Positions 8,393-17,695 of a stretch of 63,755 nucleotides of DNA are shown here, in pieces. A program made the translations under genes and the position numbers. Every line of letters starts with the position of its first letter. Position 1 is the stretch's first letter. The notes under the pieces are model-generated. The model was given only the letters and a program-made list of their open reading frames with translations. It made no database searches and was not told the origin of the DNA. The stretch covers positions 1 through 63,755 of the IMG/VR virus record IMGVR_UViG_3300025132_000032. One strand, 5' to 3'. Origin of the DNA: a virus.

Positions 8393-9961
8393 TTATAAAA
8401 GCCAAGTTAAGTCCTCTTCTTCGCGACCATTATTCATTGTCCATTCGCTTTGTTGAGGAGTATTATTATATATGCCACTAGTTCTATTAAAGTTATTTAG
8501 CGCCAATCTATTTAATTCTATTCCTTCATTTCTTAATTTCAATGCATGATCTCTAACAAATAAAGAAATTGCAAAAGCCATTACAAGGTCATCGTTATAA
8601 CCTCTTTGTGCTTCTGGCCTATTACCATTCCATACAAAAACAGATAATTCATCTACCAGTCTTTTGGACTTTACAGTACAGGACTTCTCTCTAAAATAAA
8701 TATCAAGTTTTGATACCAAAAGAGGTCTTGTCCTCGATGATGTTGTAAACCCAGGTGTCATTTGGGACCGGTCTTTCATATCATAACCTTTTGTTAATTG
8801 TGTTGCTGGATCTGTTACTCCATCGTGTTTATAGGTATAATATAAATTTCTATACCCTCTATCTATTGCAGGTTGTAATGCTGCCCAACCAACATTTGCA
8901 TTCTCTATAACTAATAAAGCTTCGTTGTACTCTGTAGCTACATTAACTAGCATATTACCAAATTCCTTAGTACCAGGTTGACCTTTATATTCTGCAACTT
9001 GTGTTACAGTCTCTACATCTATTATATGAAAAGTAGAAAAGTCTCCACCGTCACCACGAGCAACATCGGCTACTATCATATAGTCCCTGGAATAATCTGG
9101 GTATTCCCATATCCAAAATTCACCGTTTGGTCCTCTTTGTTCTATTGGATCTTGGCACATACTATCTTTATACCATTGTAGCAATTCACCAGATATTACT
9201 GAATTACCAGATGATAGGAAATCACAGTCGCATTCTTGTGCGGCCATTGCTGCACCTAGTAATTCGTTTTGATCGTCTCTCCAAGATTGATCTCTTTCTG
9301 GGTGTACTGTCCAGTGAAGCCTTATCGTTTGAAAAGCATTTTCACCATTCTCAGCTTTTACCCATTGTTTATGAAACCAATTACCCATACCATTTGGTGT
9401 TGATAAAGCAATGCATTTACCACCTGTTGCTAAGGTTTGTTGAGATGATGCCCATATTTCATCTATGTGATCTATGAATGCAGCTTCGTCCATTACTAAT
9501 AAAGATAGTGCTTCTGATCTACCAGCATCTGGAGAAGATGATATAGCTTTTATCTGTGAACCGTTTTGCAATCTCAAAGAAAGCTTGTTGTCTTCTGAAA
9601 CTTTACCTTTTAACCATGATGGTAAATACTGATGCATAACTCTAACTTTTGTTACAAGGTTTTTTGCTACGTCTTGTTTAGTTGCAATTACTAGAACATT
9701 AAAATCTTCATTAAATAACATACACCATAATGCATAACCAGCAGTTAATGTTGATATTCCAAGTTGCCTAGATTTCAATATAATACTATAATCATGTTTA
9801 GAAATTTGTTCTAAAGACTTTTCTTGAAAAGGGTATAAATCAAATAATATCTTTCCTCTAGTAGGATGTTGGATATACCCATACTTTCTCATAAAGTGCA
9901 TTGGATCAGAAGCGCACTTTTTATATTCAGAAGATATTATTTGTTTTAGATTTTGTGCCAT
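8393..9961 (-). CDS. 17: Terminase large subunit (gp17-like)
   Basis: 522 aa packaging motor. N-terminal ATPase: Walker A-like SRQLGIST (64-71), where T4 has SRQLGKTT; Walker B LLVMDEA (154-160) and coupling motif STPNG near 187. C-terminal RNase H-like nuclease: Asp in VADVARGDGGD (~295), IENAN (~340), YNDDLVMA near 465. It translocates DNA into the prohead through the portal and cuts the concatemer. The invariant Lys of Walker A appears as Ile; this family often uses a shifted basic residue (here Arg65). No small terminase is recognisable nearby. Confidence 0.93.
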   Translation of the reverse strand: MAQNLKQIISSEYKKCASDPMHFMRKYGYIQHPTRGKILFDLYPFQEKSLEQISKHDYSIILKSRQLGISTLTAGYALWCMLFNEDFNVLVIATKQDVAKNLVTKVRVMHQYLPSWLKGKVSEDNKLSLRLQNGSQIKAISSSPDAGRSEALSLLVMDEAAFIDHIDEIWASSQQTLATGGKCIALSTPNGMGNWFHKQWVKAENGENAFQTIRLHWTVHPERDQSWRDDQNELLGAAMAAQECDCDFLSSGNSVISGELLQWYKDSMCQDPIEQRGPNGEFWIWEYPDYSRDYMIVADVARGDGGDFSTFHIIDVETVTQVAEYKGQPGTKEFGNMLVNVATEYNEALLVIENANVGWAALQPAIDRGYRNLYYTYKHDGVTDPATQLTKGYDMKDRSQMTPGFTTSSRTRPLLVSKLDIYFREKSCTVKSKRLVDELSVFVWNGNRPEAQRGYNDDLVMAFAISLFVRDHALKLRNEGIELNRLALNNFNRTSGIYNNTPQQSEWTMNNGREEEDLTWLL

Positions 9962-9963
9962 AA

Positions 9964-10359
9964 TTATTTTTTACGTTTTTCGAATGAACGACCACCAAAA
10001 TAAGCACCAATTACTGTAATTAATACTAGTTGTAAAAGATCAGTCCATTTTTCTTCTACTGTAAATTTAATTGTTCCTGCATCAATAAAAATCATTAGCA
10101 TTGTGCATACTACTAAAAATATTAAAACTAATGGTCTTACATTTTTAGATAACCATGAATCAGAATTCATATCTGCTTGCCAACGATTAGTAATGTTTTC
10201 TTCCATCTTTGTTTCGTAATTAGCTATTAGCTCTTTCATTTTTCTTTTTGCTTCTAGCTTTTCTTCTTTGCTTGTCGTAAGATTATCAAGTACACCACCA
10301 ACTGATTCTACCAGTTCTCCGGCTCCACCTGAAAATAATTTTCCTAATCCTAGTCCCAT
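9964..10359 (-). CDS. Holin-like membrane protein (GTA 3TM holin type)
   Basis: 131 aa. Glycine-rich amphipathic N-terminus (MGLGLGKLFSGGAGELVESV), a basic helix, the block NRWQADMNSDSWLSKNVRPL, then two hydrophobic helices (~75-95 and ~105-122) and a basic tail. This layout matches the 'holin of 3TMs, for gene transfer release' family, whose members permeabilise the inner membrane for lysis. It sits 2 nt after the terminase gene with SD AAAAAGGAG. Direct holin activity is inferred from the family. Confidence 0.65.
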   Translation of the reverse strand: MGLGLGKLFSGGAGELVESVGGVLDNLTTSKEEKLEAKRKMKELIANYETKMEENITNRWQADMNSDSWLSKNVRPLVLIFLVVCTMLMIFIDAGTIKFTVEEKWTDLLQLVLITVIGAYFGGRSFEKRKK

Positions 10360-10374
10360 AACTTTTTCTCCTTT

Positions 10375-10737
10375 TTATTTATTAAACTTTTTATTCTTTT
10401 TACGGTCAGTATCAAATCTCATAATCTTGTCTTTTTTCTTATCGAAATAAAATACTAACTTTTCATCTAAATCTACAGGTTCATCTCTTAGAACTCTTTG
10501 AAATTCAGATTCAGCTTTTTGAACAACCTTGTGCATTTTTATTAATTGTTGTTTTAGCCTTTCTTTTGTTTTTGGATTCTTTTCAGCTACAAAAGCTTTT
10601 CTTAATTGTTGCTGTTTTAATTGCACATCTTGGTAAGCTTCTATGGCTTTTTGAAAACCTCTAGTTATTGAAGCTTCTTTGATTCTAATTAATTCTTCTT
10701 TTAAGATTTCTTTAATTTGTTTTTTACTTATTGCCAT
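10375..10737 (-). CDS. Hypothetical basic coiled-coil protein
   Basis: 120 aa, Lys/Gln-rich, predicted long helix (residues ~25-90). The N-terminus MAISKKQIKEILKEEL carries an L-K-E site like the leaders of internal head proteins. It overlaps the upstream zinc-ribbon gene by 14 nt. No known family recognised. Confidence 0.55.
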   Translation of the reverse strand: MAISKKQIKEILKEELIRIKEASITRGFQKAIEAYQDVQLKQQQLRKAFVAEKNPKTKERLKQQLIKMHKVVQKAESEFQRVLRDEPVDLDEKLVFYFDKKKDKIMRFDTDRKKNKKFNK

Positions 10738-11299
10738 TTCTTCTTTCCATTATTTCTTTAATTTCTTTATCAAACTTTTCTCTTAATTGTTTTTCACTTT
10801 GACCAGTTCCCCAATCTTCTATATCTCCAGCTTCACTAATCATAGACTTAGAAGTTCTATGCTTTAGAAAATCTTCATACTCACCAGAAACCTCTTTTAA
10901 CCAAGATTGAAAATTAGCATCTTGTACTTCTTTCTTATACTTAAACCAATTATCTCTTCCTTTTATTTTTATAGAAGTTTCAAATTCAGATAAGCAATTC
11001 ATGCAAAACTTAAAGTGACTATATGCAAATTTATCAGCTTCGTGCTTCATTCTCTTATTGCATTTAGGACAACACAAAGGAACTGTACTTTCTACTCTTA
11101 TCTTATCAAGTTTATTTACGGTTTGTTTAATTCCATTTTTTATAGTCCAAGTTTTTTTATTCTCTTCCCAAACATCCCCCTCTTTTCTTACGATTCTTTT
11201 TTTCGTATACCCACTTCTTATTTTAGTTTTAGATGTATAATCTCCAGATACTAAATTTCTCATTCTCTGAACTTTTGCATCGTCTATTGCTTTTCTCAT
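10724..11299 (-). CDS. Hypothetical zinc-ribbon protein
   Basis: 191 aa. Cysteines in CCPKCNKRMK (residues ~77-86) and FCMNC (~98-102) form a CxxC...CxxC zinc ribbon. The rest is charged, with N-terminus MRKAIDDAKVQRMRNLVSGD. The start overlaps the stop of the upstream kinase gene. It may bind nucleic acid; a role in packaging is possible from context but not shown. Confidence 0.6.
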   Translation of the reverse strand: MRKAIDDAKVQRMRNLVSGDYTSKTKIRSGYTKKRIVRKEGDVWEENKKTWTIKNGIKQTVNKLDKIRVESTVPLCCPKCNKRMKHEADKFAYSHFKFCMNCLSEFETSIKIKGRDNWFKYKKEVQDANFQSWLKEVSGEYEDFLKHRTSKSMISEAGDIEDWGTGQSEKQLREKFDKEIKEIMERRNGNK

Positions 11300-12468
11300 T
11301 ATAACAACTCCCTTGCATGTTTAAGCCATTTTTTAGCTACTTTATTTTTTGGAGGTTTTCTTAAAAACTTATTTATACCAGATTTAACTCCTGAAGGTAG
11401 TTTGTCTGTTTCTTTGCCTTCTGTTGATACTTCTACGAAGTTTGAACTAAACATAGACTTATAAGTTTTCAAATTATCCATAACCGCTTGCCAAGATCTT
11501 TCAACTACTTTATCTAGCAAGGTTCTTTCTTTTCTATTTCTATTTCTTTCTAAAGCAGTTTCTAAAGAAGTGGATACAAATATCATATAACAATCGTATC
11601 CTAAATCTTCTATTCTTGCTTTCTTTTTTCCAAGAGCATTTGATGATGCTCCAGTTCCATCTATTATAATACCAAGCTTTCCATCTAAATAATTTTCTAA
11701 TTGCTTCTTTGCAATTTTTACAGATTTAGCCATTAGCTTTCCACCCATTGATCTTTGAGCATCTGTCATATCGTTTTCAGAAGGGGGTATTTTATGTTTT
11801 GCTTTTAGATATTCATAAGCTGAATCTGAATTAACTATTTTTAATCCAGCTGTAGTTAGCCCAGATTGCACTTTATTCTTTGGTGGTATTCCAAACAATT
11901 TATTTATTACTGTTGATTTACCTGAACCTGGTCCTCCTGCTAAAAAGATAGCTTTGAATGCATACTCGTTCTTTACAGCCTCGGTTAGAGGATTCTTTGA
12001 AGGCGACGTTGGTTCATCTATCTTATCGTTACTTGGAGTTTTCGAAGGTATTTCTTTTTTCTCTAAATGGTCTAAAAATTCAAACCCAACTAGTAATGCT
12101 ATATCTTTTATCCTTTTTCTCCATAAAGAATAAGCTTTTGTAAATTTGTAATCTTTACCTCCTGCTGGAGTAGATTCTCCTGGTATACCAGCTGGAAAGT
12201 ATGTTGGCATATTAGAATTTGTATAACTATTGTCTAAAGGGTTTTCACCAATTACAAAGTTTATAACTTTCATTCCCATCTTTTCAGCTTGAGCTTTTGT
12301 ATATTTTTCATAGTCTTTATAAGACTTGTAAAATGTAGTTGGGCCATCGTCAACTTCAGAACTACCTACGCCATTTGCTTCTAGTAAAGATTTAACTTTA
12401 CCAGTTGAAACAAAATCTACTATTTCATCTTCTAGTATATTATCTGCTAACCATTCTGATAGTTTCAT
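11299..12468 (-). CDS. P-loop kinase, zeta-toxin/PNK-like, with N-terminal domain
   Basis: 389 aa. Residues ~1-165 form an unrecognised domain (MKLSEWLADNILEDEIVDFV...). The kinase domain has Walker A GGPGSGKST near 178-186, a NSDSAYEYL acid site, GKLGIIIDGTG (Walker B-like), and an arginine-rich lid RNRNRKERTLLDKVV. This is the AAA_33/zeta-toxin and polynucleotide-kinase superfamily; the substrate (nucleotide, RNA end, UDP-sugar or protein) cannot be told. It overlaps the upstream paralogue by 4 nt (ATGA), so the two are translationally coupled. Confidence 0.8.
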   Translation of the reverse strand: MKLSEWLADNILEDEIVDFVSTGKVKSLLEANGVGSSEVDDGPTTFYKSYKDYEKYTKAQAEKMGMKVINFVIGENPLDNSYTNSNMPTYFPAGIPGESTPAGGKDYKFTKAYSLWRKRIKDIALLVGFEFLDHLEKKEIPSKTPSNDKIDEPTSPSKNPLTEAVKNEYAFKAIFLAGGPGSGKSTVINKLFGIPPKNKVQSGLTTAGLKIVNSDSAYEYLKAKHKIPPSENDMTDAQRSMGGKLMAKSVKIAKKQLENYLDGKLGIIIDGTGASSNALGKKKARIEDLGYDCYMIFVSTSLETALERNRNRKERTLLDKVVERSWQAVMDNLKTYKSMFSSNFVEVSTEGKETDKLPSGVKSGINKFLRKPPKNKVAKKWLKHARELL

Positions 12469-13166
12469 GATTTTTTCAATTCTAATTCTTTTTTAATCCA
12501 TTTCTTAGCAACTTGATTTTTTATAGGTTTATTGACAAAACTTGCTGCTGCTTTTTTAACAACTGATGGAAATTCTTTATATTCTGAATTGTCTACTATT
12601 AACATATTGGATCTACCAAATAACCCTTGAAATCTACCAAGATTATTTTGTACATCTTTCCAAGATTTTTTCAGAATGTCTAAAGGTACTTTTCTTGGTC
12701 TTTTTTCATTTCTTTCTATTGCTACTTCTAAAGTAGTATTTACAAATATCATGTAACAATCGTAACCATGTAATTGCAGTTGATATTTCATATTTGCAAT
12801 TTTATCATAATTTTTTCCTGTTCCATCTATTAACATACCAAGCTTTCCATTTATATAGCTGTGCATCCTTTTTGCAGTTACACGCTTTGCTTGATTTCTT
12901 AATTCCATTGCTTTTGCATAGTCGTCCGCATTCAGGGATTTTATATCTTGAGATAAACCGGCTTTATCTAAATAAGTTTCAAATGCTGAATCTGAATTTA
13001 CACCCTTTAACCCTTTTGCCGAAACATATGGCATTTTTTCAGGCATACCAAATAATGTTGAAGCAGTATATGATTTTCCGCTACCAGGACCACCTGCAGT
13101 AAATACTGCTTTGAATATTCCTGGATCATAAACGCCCTCTGTTAATATTTCTTTTAGTTTTATCAT
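12465..13166 (-). CDS. P-loop kinase, zeta-toxin/PNK-like (paralogue)
   Basis: 233 aa, single kinase domain: GGPGSGKSYTASTLFG (~25-40), VNSDSAFETYL, GKLGMLIDGTGKNYDK, and lid RNEKRPRKVPLDILKKSW. It ends in NKPIKNQVAKKWIKKE, a tail shared with the neighbour (KPPKNKVAKKWLKHARE), so the pair arose by duplication. The first ten residues MIKLKEILTE resemble the T4 internal-protein capsid-targeting leader (MKTYQEFIAE), which gp21 cleaves after Glu10, so the enzyme may be packaged and injected. A GATATTTATA motif lies 5 nt before the ATG. Confidence 0.8.
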   Translation of the reverse strand: MIKLKEILTEGVYDPGIFKAVFTAGGPGSGKSYTASTLFGMPEKMPYVSAKGLKGVNSDSAFETYLDKAGLSQDIKSLNADDYAKAMELRNQAKRVTAKRMHSYINGKLGMLIDGTGKNYDKIANMKYQLQLHGYDCYMIFVNTTLEVAIERNEKRPRKVPLDILKKSWKDVQNNLGRFQGLFGRSNMLIVDNSEYKEFPSVVKKAAASFVNKPIKNQVAKKWIKKELELKKS

Positions 13167-13170
13167 ATAG

Positions 13171-13180
13171 TATAAATATC
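13171..13180 (-). promoter_or_regulatory. GATATTTATA motif before the kinase pair
   Basis: Motif ends only 4 nt before the ATG at 13166. If it is a -10 element, the transcript would be leaderless or nearly so. Confidence 0.4.
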
Positions 13181-13186
13181 AGTCTA

Positions 13187-16100
13187 TTAAGAGTAATTTA
13201 GTAGCAATCCTCTAAAGTTAGCTCCTGGTTGTAATATTACTCCTATCATCAAATAATTAGTTCTAGTGGATTCATGCTTTGGTTTCTTTACTGTTGATGT
13301 ATCTACTAGGTATTCTGCTCCTAGTAAAGTAAGCTCAGGAACAATTGCTTTTCCTTTATTAGCAAACTCTATTGGCTCTGAGTTCCAAGTTCCATCCATA
13401 TTAACCCCTCTTAACGATACATAATTTTTAGCAAGTTGATTTAATGGAGCAGTTGATCCATAAGGTATTACAGAATTAAGAGTTCTTCCAACTGGTATTT
13501 GAACAGTAGCATAAATAGTAACTGCTTCTTTTTCATTAATATTTTGTAGATATGTGAATTTAGTACCAAGCACCAATCTTACAAAATCGTTCTTTTGATA
13601 ATTGAATTCATTCATCGTAACTTTTTGAAGATTTGTTTGGCCCATATACTGATTAGTAGTTATATTTTTAGAGCCATCAAATGATACACCATCTATTGTT
13701 CTTGCTGTTGCAAATTTATCTGCTAATCTTGGAAGATTTGCTCTTGAAGCATCCATTGGTTGCATACCATTTGTTGCATCAAAGCTTACAAAACCAACTG
13801 GCGATTTAGTCCCAGGGTTTCTAAATTCAATAGTATTTTGTGAAGTTATTATATGATCAAAAGATCCTGTTCCTCCTCCACCAGCCATTACATTACCCGA
13901 TGCAGAGATATCACCTGAAGCTGTTATTGACCCAGACATAATTGTAAAGTCTGAACCTTTTACTTGTAATTTACCATGTACAATTAATTCTTGTTTTGTA
14001 TCAGTTGCTGATCCTAATTGTAATAGTTTATGCGATGCCGTAAAGCCTGGAGCTCTTAATCCATTACCTGCGTCTATTAAACCTTGAGAAGAAATGTTAC
14101 CTTTTACTTCAACTCCAGAAGTACCAATGTTTGCTCCAGGTGCTAGAATGGTACTACCAGATACGGTACCAGTTGTATGTATCTTGTCTGTGATTGTCGT
14201 TGTCCCAGTTCCGAATGAACCTGTCAGTCCTGCAATTGTTGCACTTGAACTTATATCTCCAGAAGCTGTAATAGATCCAGACATAATAGTTAGGTCTGAA
14301 CCTTTTTGCTGGATCTTACCATAAACTATTAATTCTTGTTTTGTGTTATCTGTTGCTCCTAATTGCAATAATTTAGCCGAAGCTGTAAACCCTGGTGCTC
14401 TTAAGCCAGTTTCAGCTGAAATCGTTTTTGTTGTAGTTATAGCATTAGTACTAGATAAAGCTCCATTAACATCCATTGTATTAAAAATGGCATTTGCACT
14501 TGCACTAATTATTCCCGATGCAGTCATAGGAGATTGCATATCAAATTCTGTAGAAGATATTCTAGTGTAATTTCCTATTGAATAGAATTCACTTAGAACT
14601 GATATATGCCCAGTTTTAGTTTTTCCATCTGTATCATCTGCTGCTTTAATTTGTAAACCATTTGTTGAATCGAATTTTAAGGATCCAAGTTTTGACTTAT
14701 CAGACGGGTTTCTAAATTCAATAGTGTTTCCGTCTGTAATAATATGATTGAAAGATCCTGTTTCTGTAATAATCTGTCTACCAGGTCCAGACATTGAAAT
14801 GTCAGCAGAAGCGGTTATCGACCCAGACATAATCGTTAAACCAGAACCTTTTTGTTGTATCTTTCCGTAAACTATTAATTCCTGTTTTGTATCAACTTCT
14901 GAGCCTAATTGCAATAATCTATGGGATGCTGTGAACCCTGGTGCTGCTATTGAATTGGCTGTTATTGCTCCACTAGATAAGATGTTTCCACTAGTTCTAA
15001 TTGTACCACTTGCACTAATATCACCAGATGCAGTTAGTGGCCCTGTAAACTCTGCATTACCCGTAGAAATTAAAGTTTCAGTTGCAGTTATAAATTTACT
15101 TTTTAATTTACCTTCTACATCATTTTCATCTTTTACTTGTAAACCATTTGTTGAATCGAATTTTAACGAACCTTCTTTTGCTCCAGTCCCTGCATTTCTA
15201 AATTCAATAGTATTTCCGTCTGTAATAATATGATTGAAAGATCCTGTCCTAGTTATAATACTACTGTCTCCAGACATTGAAATATCTGATGAAGCCGTTA
15301 TAGAACCAGACATAATAGTTAGGCCTGATCCTTTTTGTTCTATCTTTCCATAAACTACTAATTCTTGTTTTGTATCTACCGTTGATCCCAGTTGTAATAA
15401 TTTATGAGATGCAGTAAGTCCCGGAGCTTGAAGTCCAGTTGTTGTACTAATAAAGCCTGTAGTTTCTATTCTATCTGTTATAGTTGTTGTTCCTGTTCCA
15501 AATGATCCCGATAAAGCAACTATTCCAGCACTTGTACTTATATCGGCAGATGCCGTTAGGCTTCCCGACATTATAGTTAAGTCTGAACCTTTTTGTTGGA
15601 TCTTTCCATAAACTATTAATTCTTGACTTTCATCATCTGCTGAGCCTAATTGTAATAGTTTATGTGAAGCTGTAAAACCTGGAGCTTGAAGACCAGTAGT
15701 TGTACTAATATAACCAGTAGTTTCTATTCTATCTGTAATAGTTGTAGTATTAGTACCGAATGAACCCGTTAAAGCTTGTATAGCTGCAGAGGTTGATATA
15801 TTTGCAGAAGCTGTTATCGACCCAGACATAATCGTAAGTTCTGAACCAACAGATTTTATTTTACCATAAACAAGTAAATCACCGCCTAATATATTTGCAG
15901 CATGTCCAATATCACTTTGACTAATAACTGCTGAAGCGGTTATCGGGTGATAGGTTCTTAGTGGGTGTAATATTTCTACTCTATCAAAATCTGAACCGGC
16001 TGTAGTATCTCCTATATAAACTACATTTGTATTTTCAGTTAAAATTGAAACATCGTTTAGATAATACCCCTGAGCTTTAATAGCCCCACTTGAACTTATA

Positions 16101-17686
16101 GCACCTGAAGCTGTTATGTGACCATTATTACCATCAATGCTTACTTGGGCATTATTACTATTATCTGCAAATTCAACATAATTGTCTGCTTTAAGTCTTA
16201 TAGTATCATCGCCATCTATAATAATAGAATTATCTAAACCTTTAATAAATTGGTCATCAGTATCAGTATTATCAAATGATATTCTTCCTTGCCCAGGAAC
16301 ATGAAAATTAGCTGCAGAAATTAATCCACTTGAACTTATATTACCAGATGAAGTAATTGCTCCATTTACTGTAAGACCTCTATTAGCTGTAATTACAACT
16401 GCTTGTGAAGCATTGTTACCTTCAACTAATATTGTGTCTTGTGCTTCAGCTCCTCCTATTTCTATATTGTATCCTTCTGCATGTTGTAAATATAAAATTC
16501 TTGAAGAATTTACATTCAGATTACCTATACCACTGTGACCAGTGTTAGCTATAGTTCTTGAACCATGACCTAAATACAAATTACCACCTTTAAGATCTGC
16601 ACTTGTAGATATATCACCAGAAGCAGTTATAGAAGGCGTTTTAAGGTATGAGGTATTTTCAAAGGCTAACCCATTTCCAGATATACCAAGAAATTTGTTA
16701 GATCCACCAAAGCCTCCCCAATAAATTCTGCCAGCAGATAATATATTATTAGCTTCAATTAAACCGCTAGATGATACTGCTGATGAAGTAATAGCTCCCC
16801 CGACAGATAAATAACCTTCTACATCAACGTTAGTTCCTGATCCCAATTGCAGATTATCATTTGTTACTGATATAGCGTAACCAACACCTCCCCAAGTTAT
16901 TGCTCCTCCGTTTGGTAATCTTAGTCCACTTGAAGAAACAAGACCAGATGCGCTTATTGTAGTTGTTGATATTACATTACCAGGAGATTCTATTACAAAT
17001 GATCCAGCTTCGTCGGGAATGGAAGTAATCTTGTTTGAAGTAGGAGTCCATTTTATAGATTGAGAATACGTTCCAGCGCTATTGTATAAATTTAATTTAG
17101 GTAGCGTTAATGGCCCAGAAGATTTTATGTTTACTTTACCAGTTACTAAGTCTATTTCACCTGTACCAGCTGGGTTTATTTCTATGTTATTATTACTATT
17201 TGTAGTTATAATCTTTTCGGTATTTACTGCAGTACTTGCGCTTAAAGTACCTTTAACGTTTACACCTCCTACATGAGTTGCGCATATATCCTCGTCTTGT
17301 ATAGTAATATTTATATTGGTACCATCCCAATAGATTTTTTCAACATCTTGATTTGTTCCACCGAACCAAGCTATCTCTTGGTTTCCAGCATTAGTAGCAA
17401 ATAATGTAATATCTGGTGCAGTTACTCTACCACTTGCGCTTATATTGCTTGCTGTAAGTGGTCCTGTAACTTCAAAGCTATTTGCAAAACTTGCGGTTTC
17501 TGCATATGAAGAAGATAATTCTTTTAATATCTCAACAGAAGATGAAACAGCATATGAAGACGTTACTCTCAACAATGGCACTAAAGATCCTGTACCATCT
17601 GCTACTGCCCCGCTCGATGATAATTGCAAAACCCTTTGATAAGTGTCTTGAATATTTTGGCCTGTAAAGTCGTCTGATCCAGCCAT
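13187..17686 (-). CDS. Giant repetitive tail-fibre-like protein
   Basis: 1499 aa. Built from SGSITASGDISASG-type beta repeats. At least five long repeats carry the core KLLQLGS..DTKQELIVYGKI then QQKGSDLTIMSGSITAS, plus a degenerate copy (LLVYGKIKSVGSELTIMSGS). Another recurring block is IITDGNTIEFRNPG then KFDSTNGLQ. Such repeats form long trimeric beta fibres in tail appendages. The C-terminal ~170 residues are non-repetitive and end RGLLLNYS, perhaps a tip or chaperone-like domain. SD AGAGG. Likely host-recognition fibre; repeat number may vary by recombination. Confidence 0.75.
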   Translation of the reverse strand: MAGSDDFTGQNIQDTYQRVLQLSSSGAVADGTGSLVPLLRVTSSYAVSSSVEILKELSSSYAETASFANSFEVTGPLTASNISASGRVTAPDITLFATNAGNQEIAWFGGTNQDVEKIYWDGTNINITIQDEDICATHVGGVNVKGTLSASTAVNTEKIITTNSNNNIEINPAGTGEIDLVTGKVNIKSSGPLTLPKLNLYNSAGTYSQSIKWTPTSNKITSIPDEAGSFVIESPGNVISTTTISASGLVSSSGLRLPNGGAITWGGVGYAISVTNDNLQLGSGTNVDVEGYLSVGGAITSSAVSSSGLIEANNILSAGRIYWGGFGGSNKFLGISGNGLAFENTSYLKTPSITASGDISTSADLKGGNLYLGHGSRTIANTGHSGIGNLNVNSSRILYLQHAEGYNIEIGGAEAQDTILVEGNNASQAVVITANRGLTVNGAITSSGNISSSGLISAANFHVPGQGRISFDNTDTDDQFIKGLDNSIIIDGDDTIRLKADNYVEFADNSNNAQVSIDGNNGHITASGAISSSGAIKAQGYYLNDVSILTENTNVVYIGDTTAGSDFDRVEILHPLRTYHPITASAVISQSDIGHAANILGGDLLVYGKIKSVGSELTIMSGSITASANISTSAAIQALTGSFGTNTTTITDRIETTGYISTTTGLQAPGFTASHKLLQLGSADDESQELIVYGKIQQKGSDLTIMSGSLTASADISTSAGIVALSGSFGTGTTTITDRIETTGFISTTTGLQAPGLTASHKLLQLGSTVDTKQELVVYGKIEQKGSGLTIMSGSITASSDISMSGDSSIITRTGSFNHIITDGNTIEFRNAGTGAKEGSLKFDSTNGLQVKDENDVEGKLKSKFITATETLISTGNAEFTGPLTASGDISASGTIRTSGNILSSGAITANSIAAPGFTASHRLLQLGSEVDTKQELIVYGKIQQKGSGLTIMSGSITASADISMSGPGRQIITETGSFNHIITDGNTIEFRNPSDKSKLGSLKFDSTNGLQIKAADDTDGKTKTGHISVLSEFYSIGNYTRISSTEFDMQSPMTASGIISASANAIFNTMDVNGALSSTNAITTTKTISAETGLRAPGFTASAKLLQLGATDNTKQELIVYGKIQQKGSDLTIMSGSITASGDISSSATIAGLTGSFGTGTTTITDKIHTTGTVSGSTILAPGANIGTSGVEVKGNISSQGLIDAGNGLRAPGFTASHKLLQLGSATDTKQELIVHGKLQVKGSDFTIMSGSITASGDISASGNVMAGGGGTGSFDHIITSQNTIEFRNPGTKSPVGFVSFDATNGMQPMDASRANLPRLADKFATARTIDGVSFDGSKNITTNQYMGQTNLQKVTMNEFNYQKNDFVRLVLGTKFTYLQNINEKEAVTIYATVQIPVGRTLNSVIPYGSTAPLNQLAKNYVSLRGVNMDGTWNSEPIEFANKGKAIVPELTLLGAEYLVDTSTVKKPKHESTRTNYLMIGVILQPGANFRGLLLNYS
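13880..15850 (-). repeat. Tandem coding repeats in the fibre gene
   Basis: Recurring DNA units of roughly 300-600 bp encode TASHKLLQLGS...LTIMSGSITAS. Core phrases such as the minus-strand coding of QELIVYGKIQQKGS recur near 13980, 14310, 14870, 15350 and 15610, with a weaker copy near 15850. These are coding repeats, not CRISPR: units are long, diverged and in frame. Confidence 0.75.
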
Positions 17687-17695
17687 TTATAACCT

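Noticed and set aside
8393-9961. Walker A of the terminase lacking the usual Lys (SRQLGIST) as sign of a dead gene
   Set aside because: The rest of the ATPase and nuclease motifs are intact and terminases of this group use a nearby basic residue; the gene looks functional.
14094-14324. Open frames on the plus strand opposite the fibre genes (also many others such as 15,0 kb, 27.9 kb and 44.3 kb)
   Set aside because: They are mirror frames of well-supported minus-strand genes, have no SD or promoter, and encode no recognisable domain.
13880-15850. Regular repeats that could suggest CRISPR
   Set aside because: Units are hundreds of bases long, diverged, and in frame within a fibre protein; no short repeat-spacer pattern.
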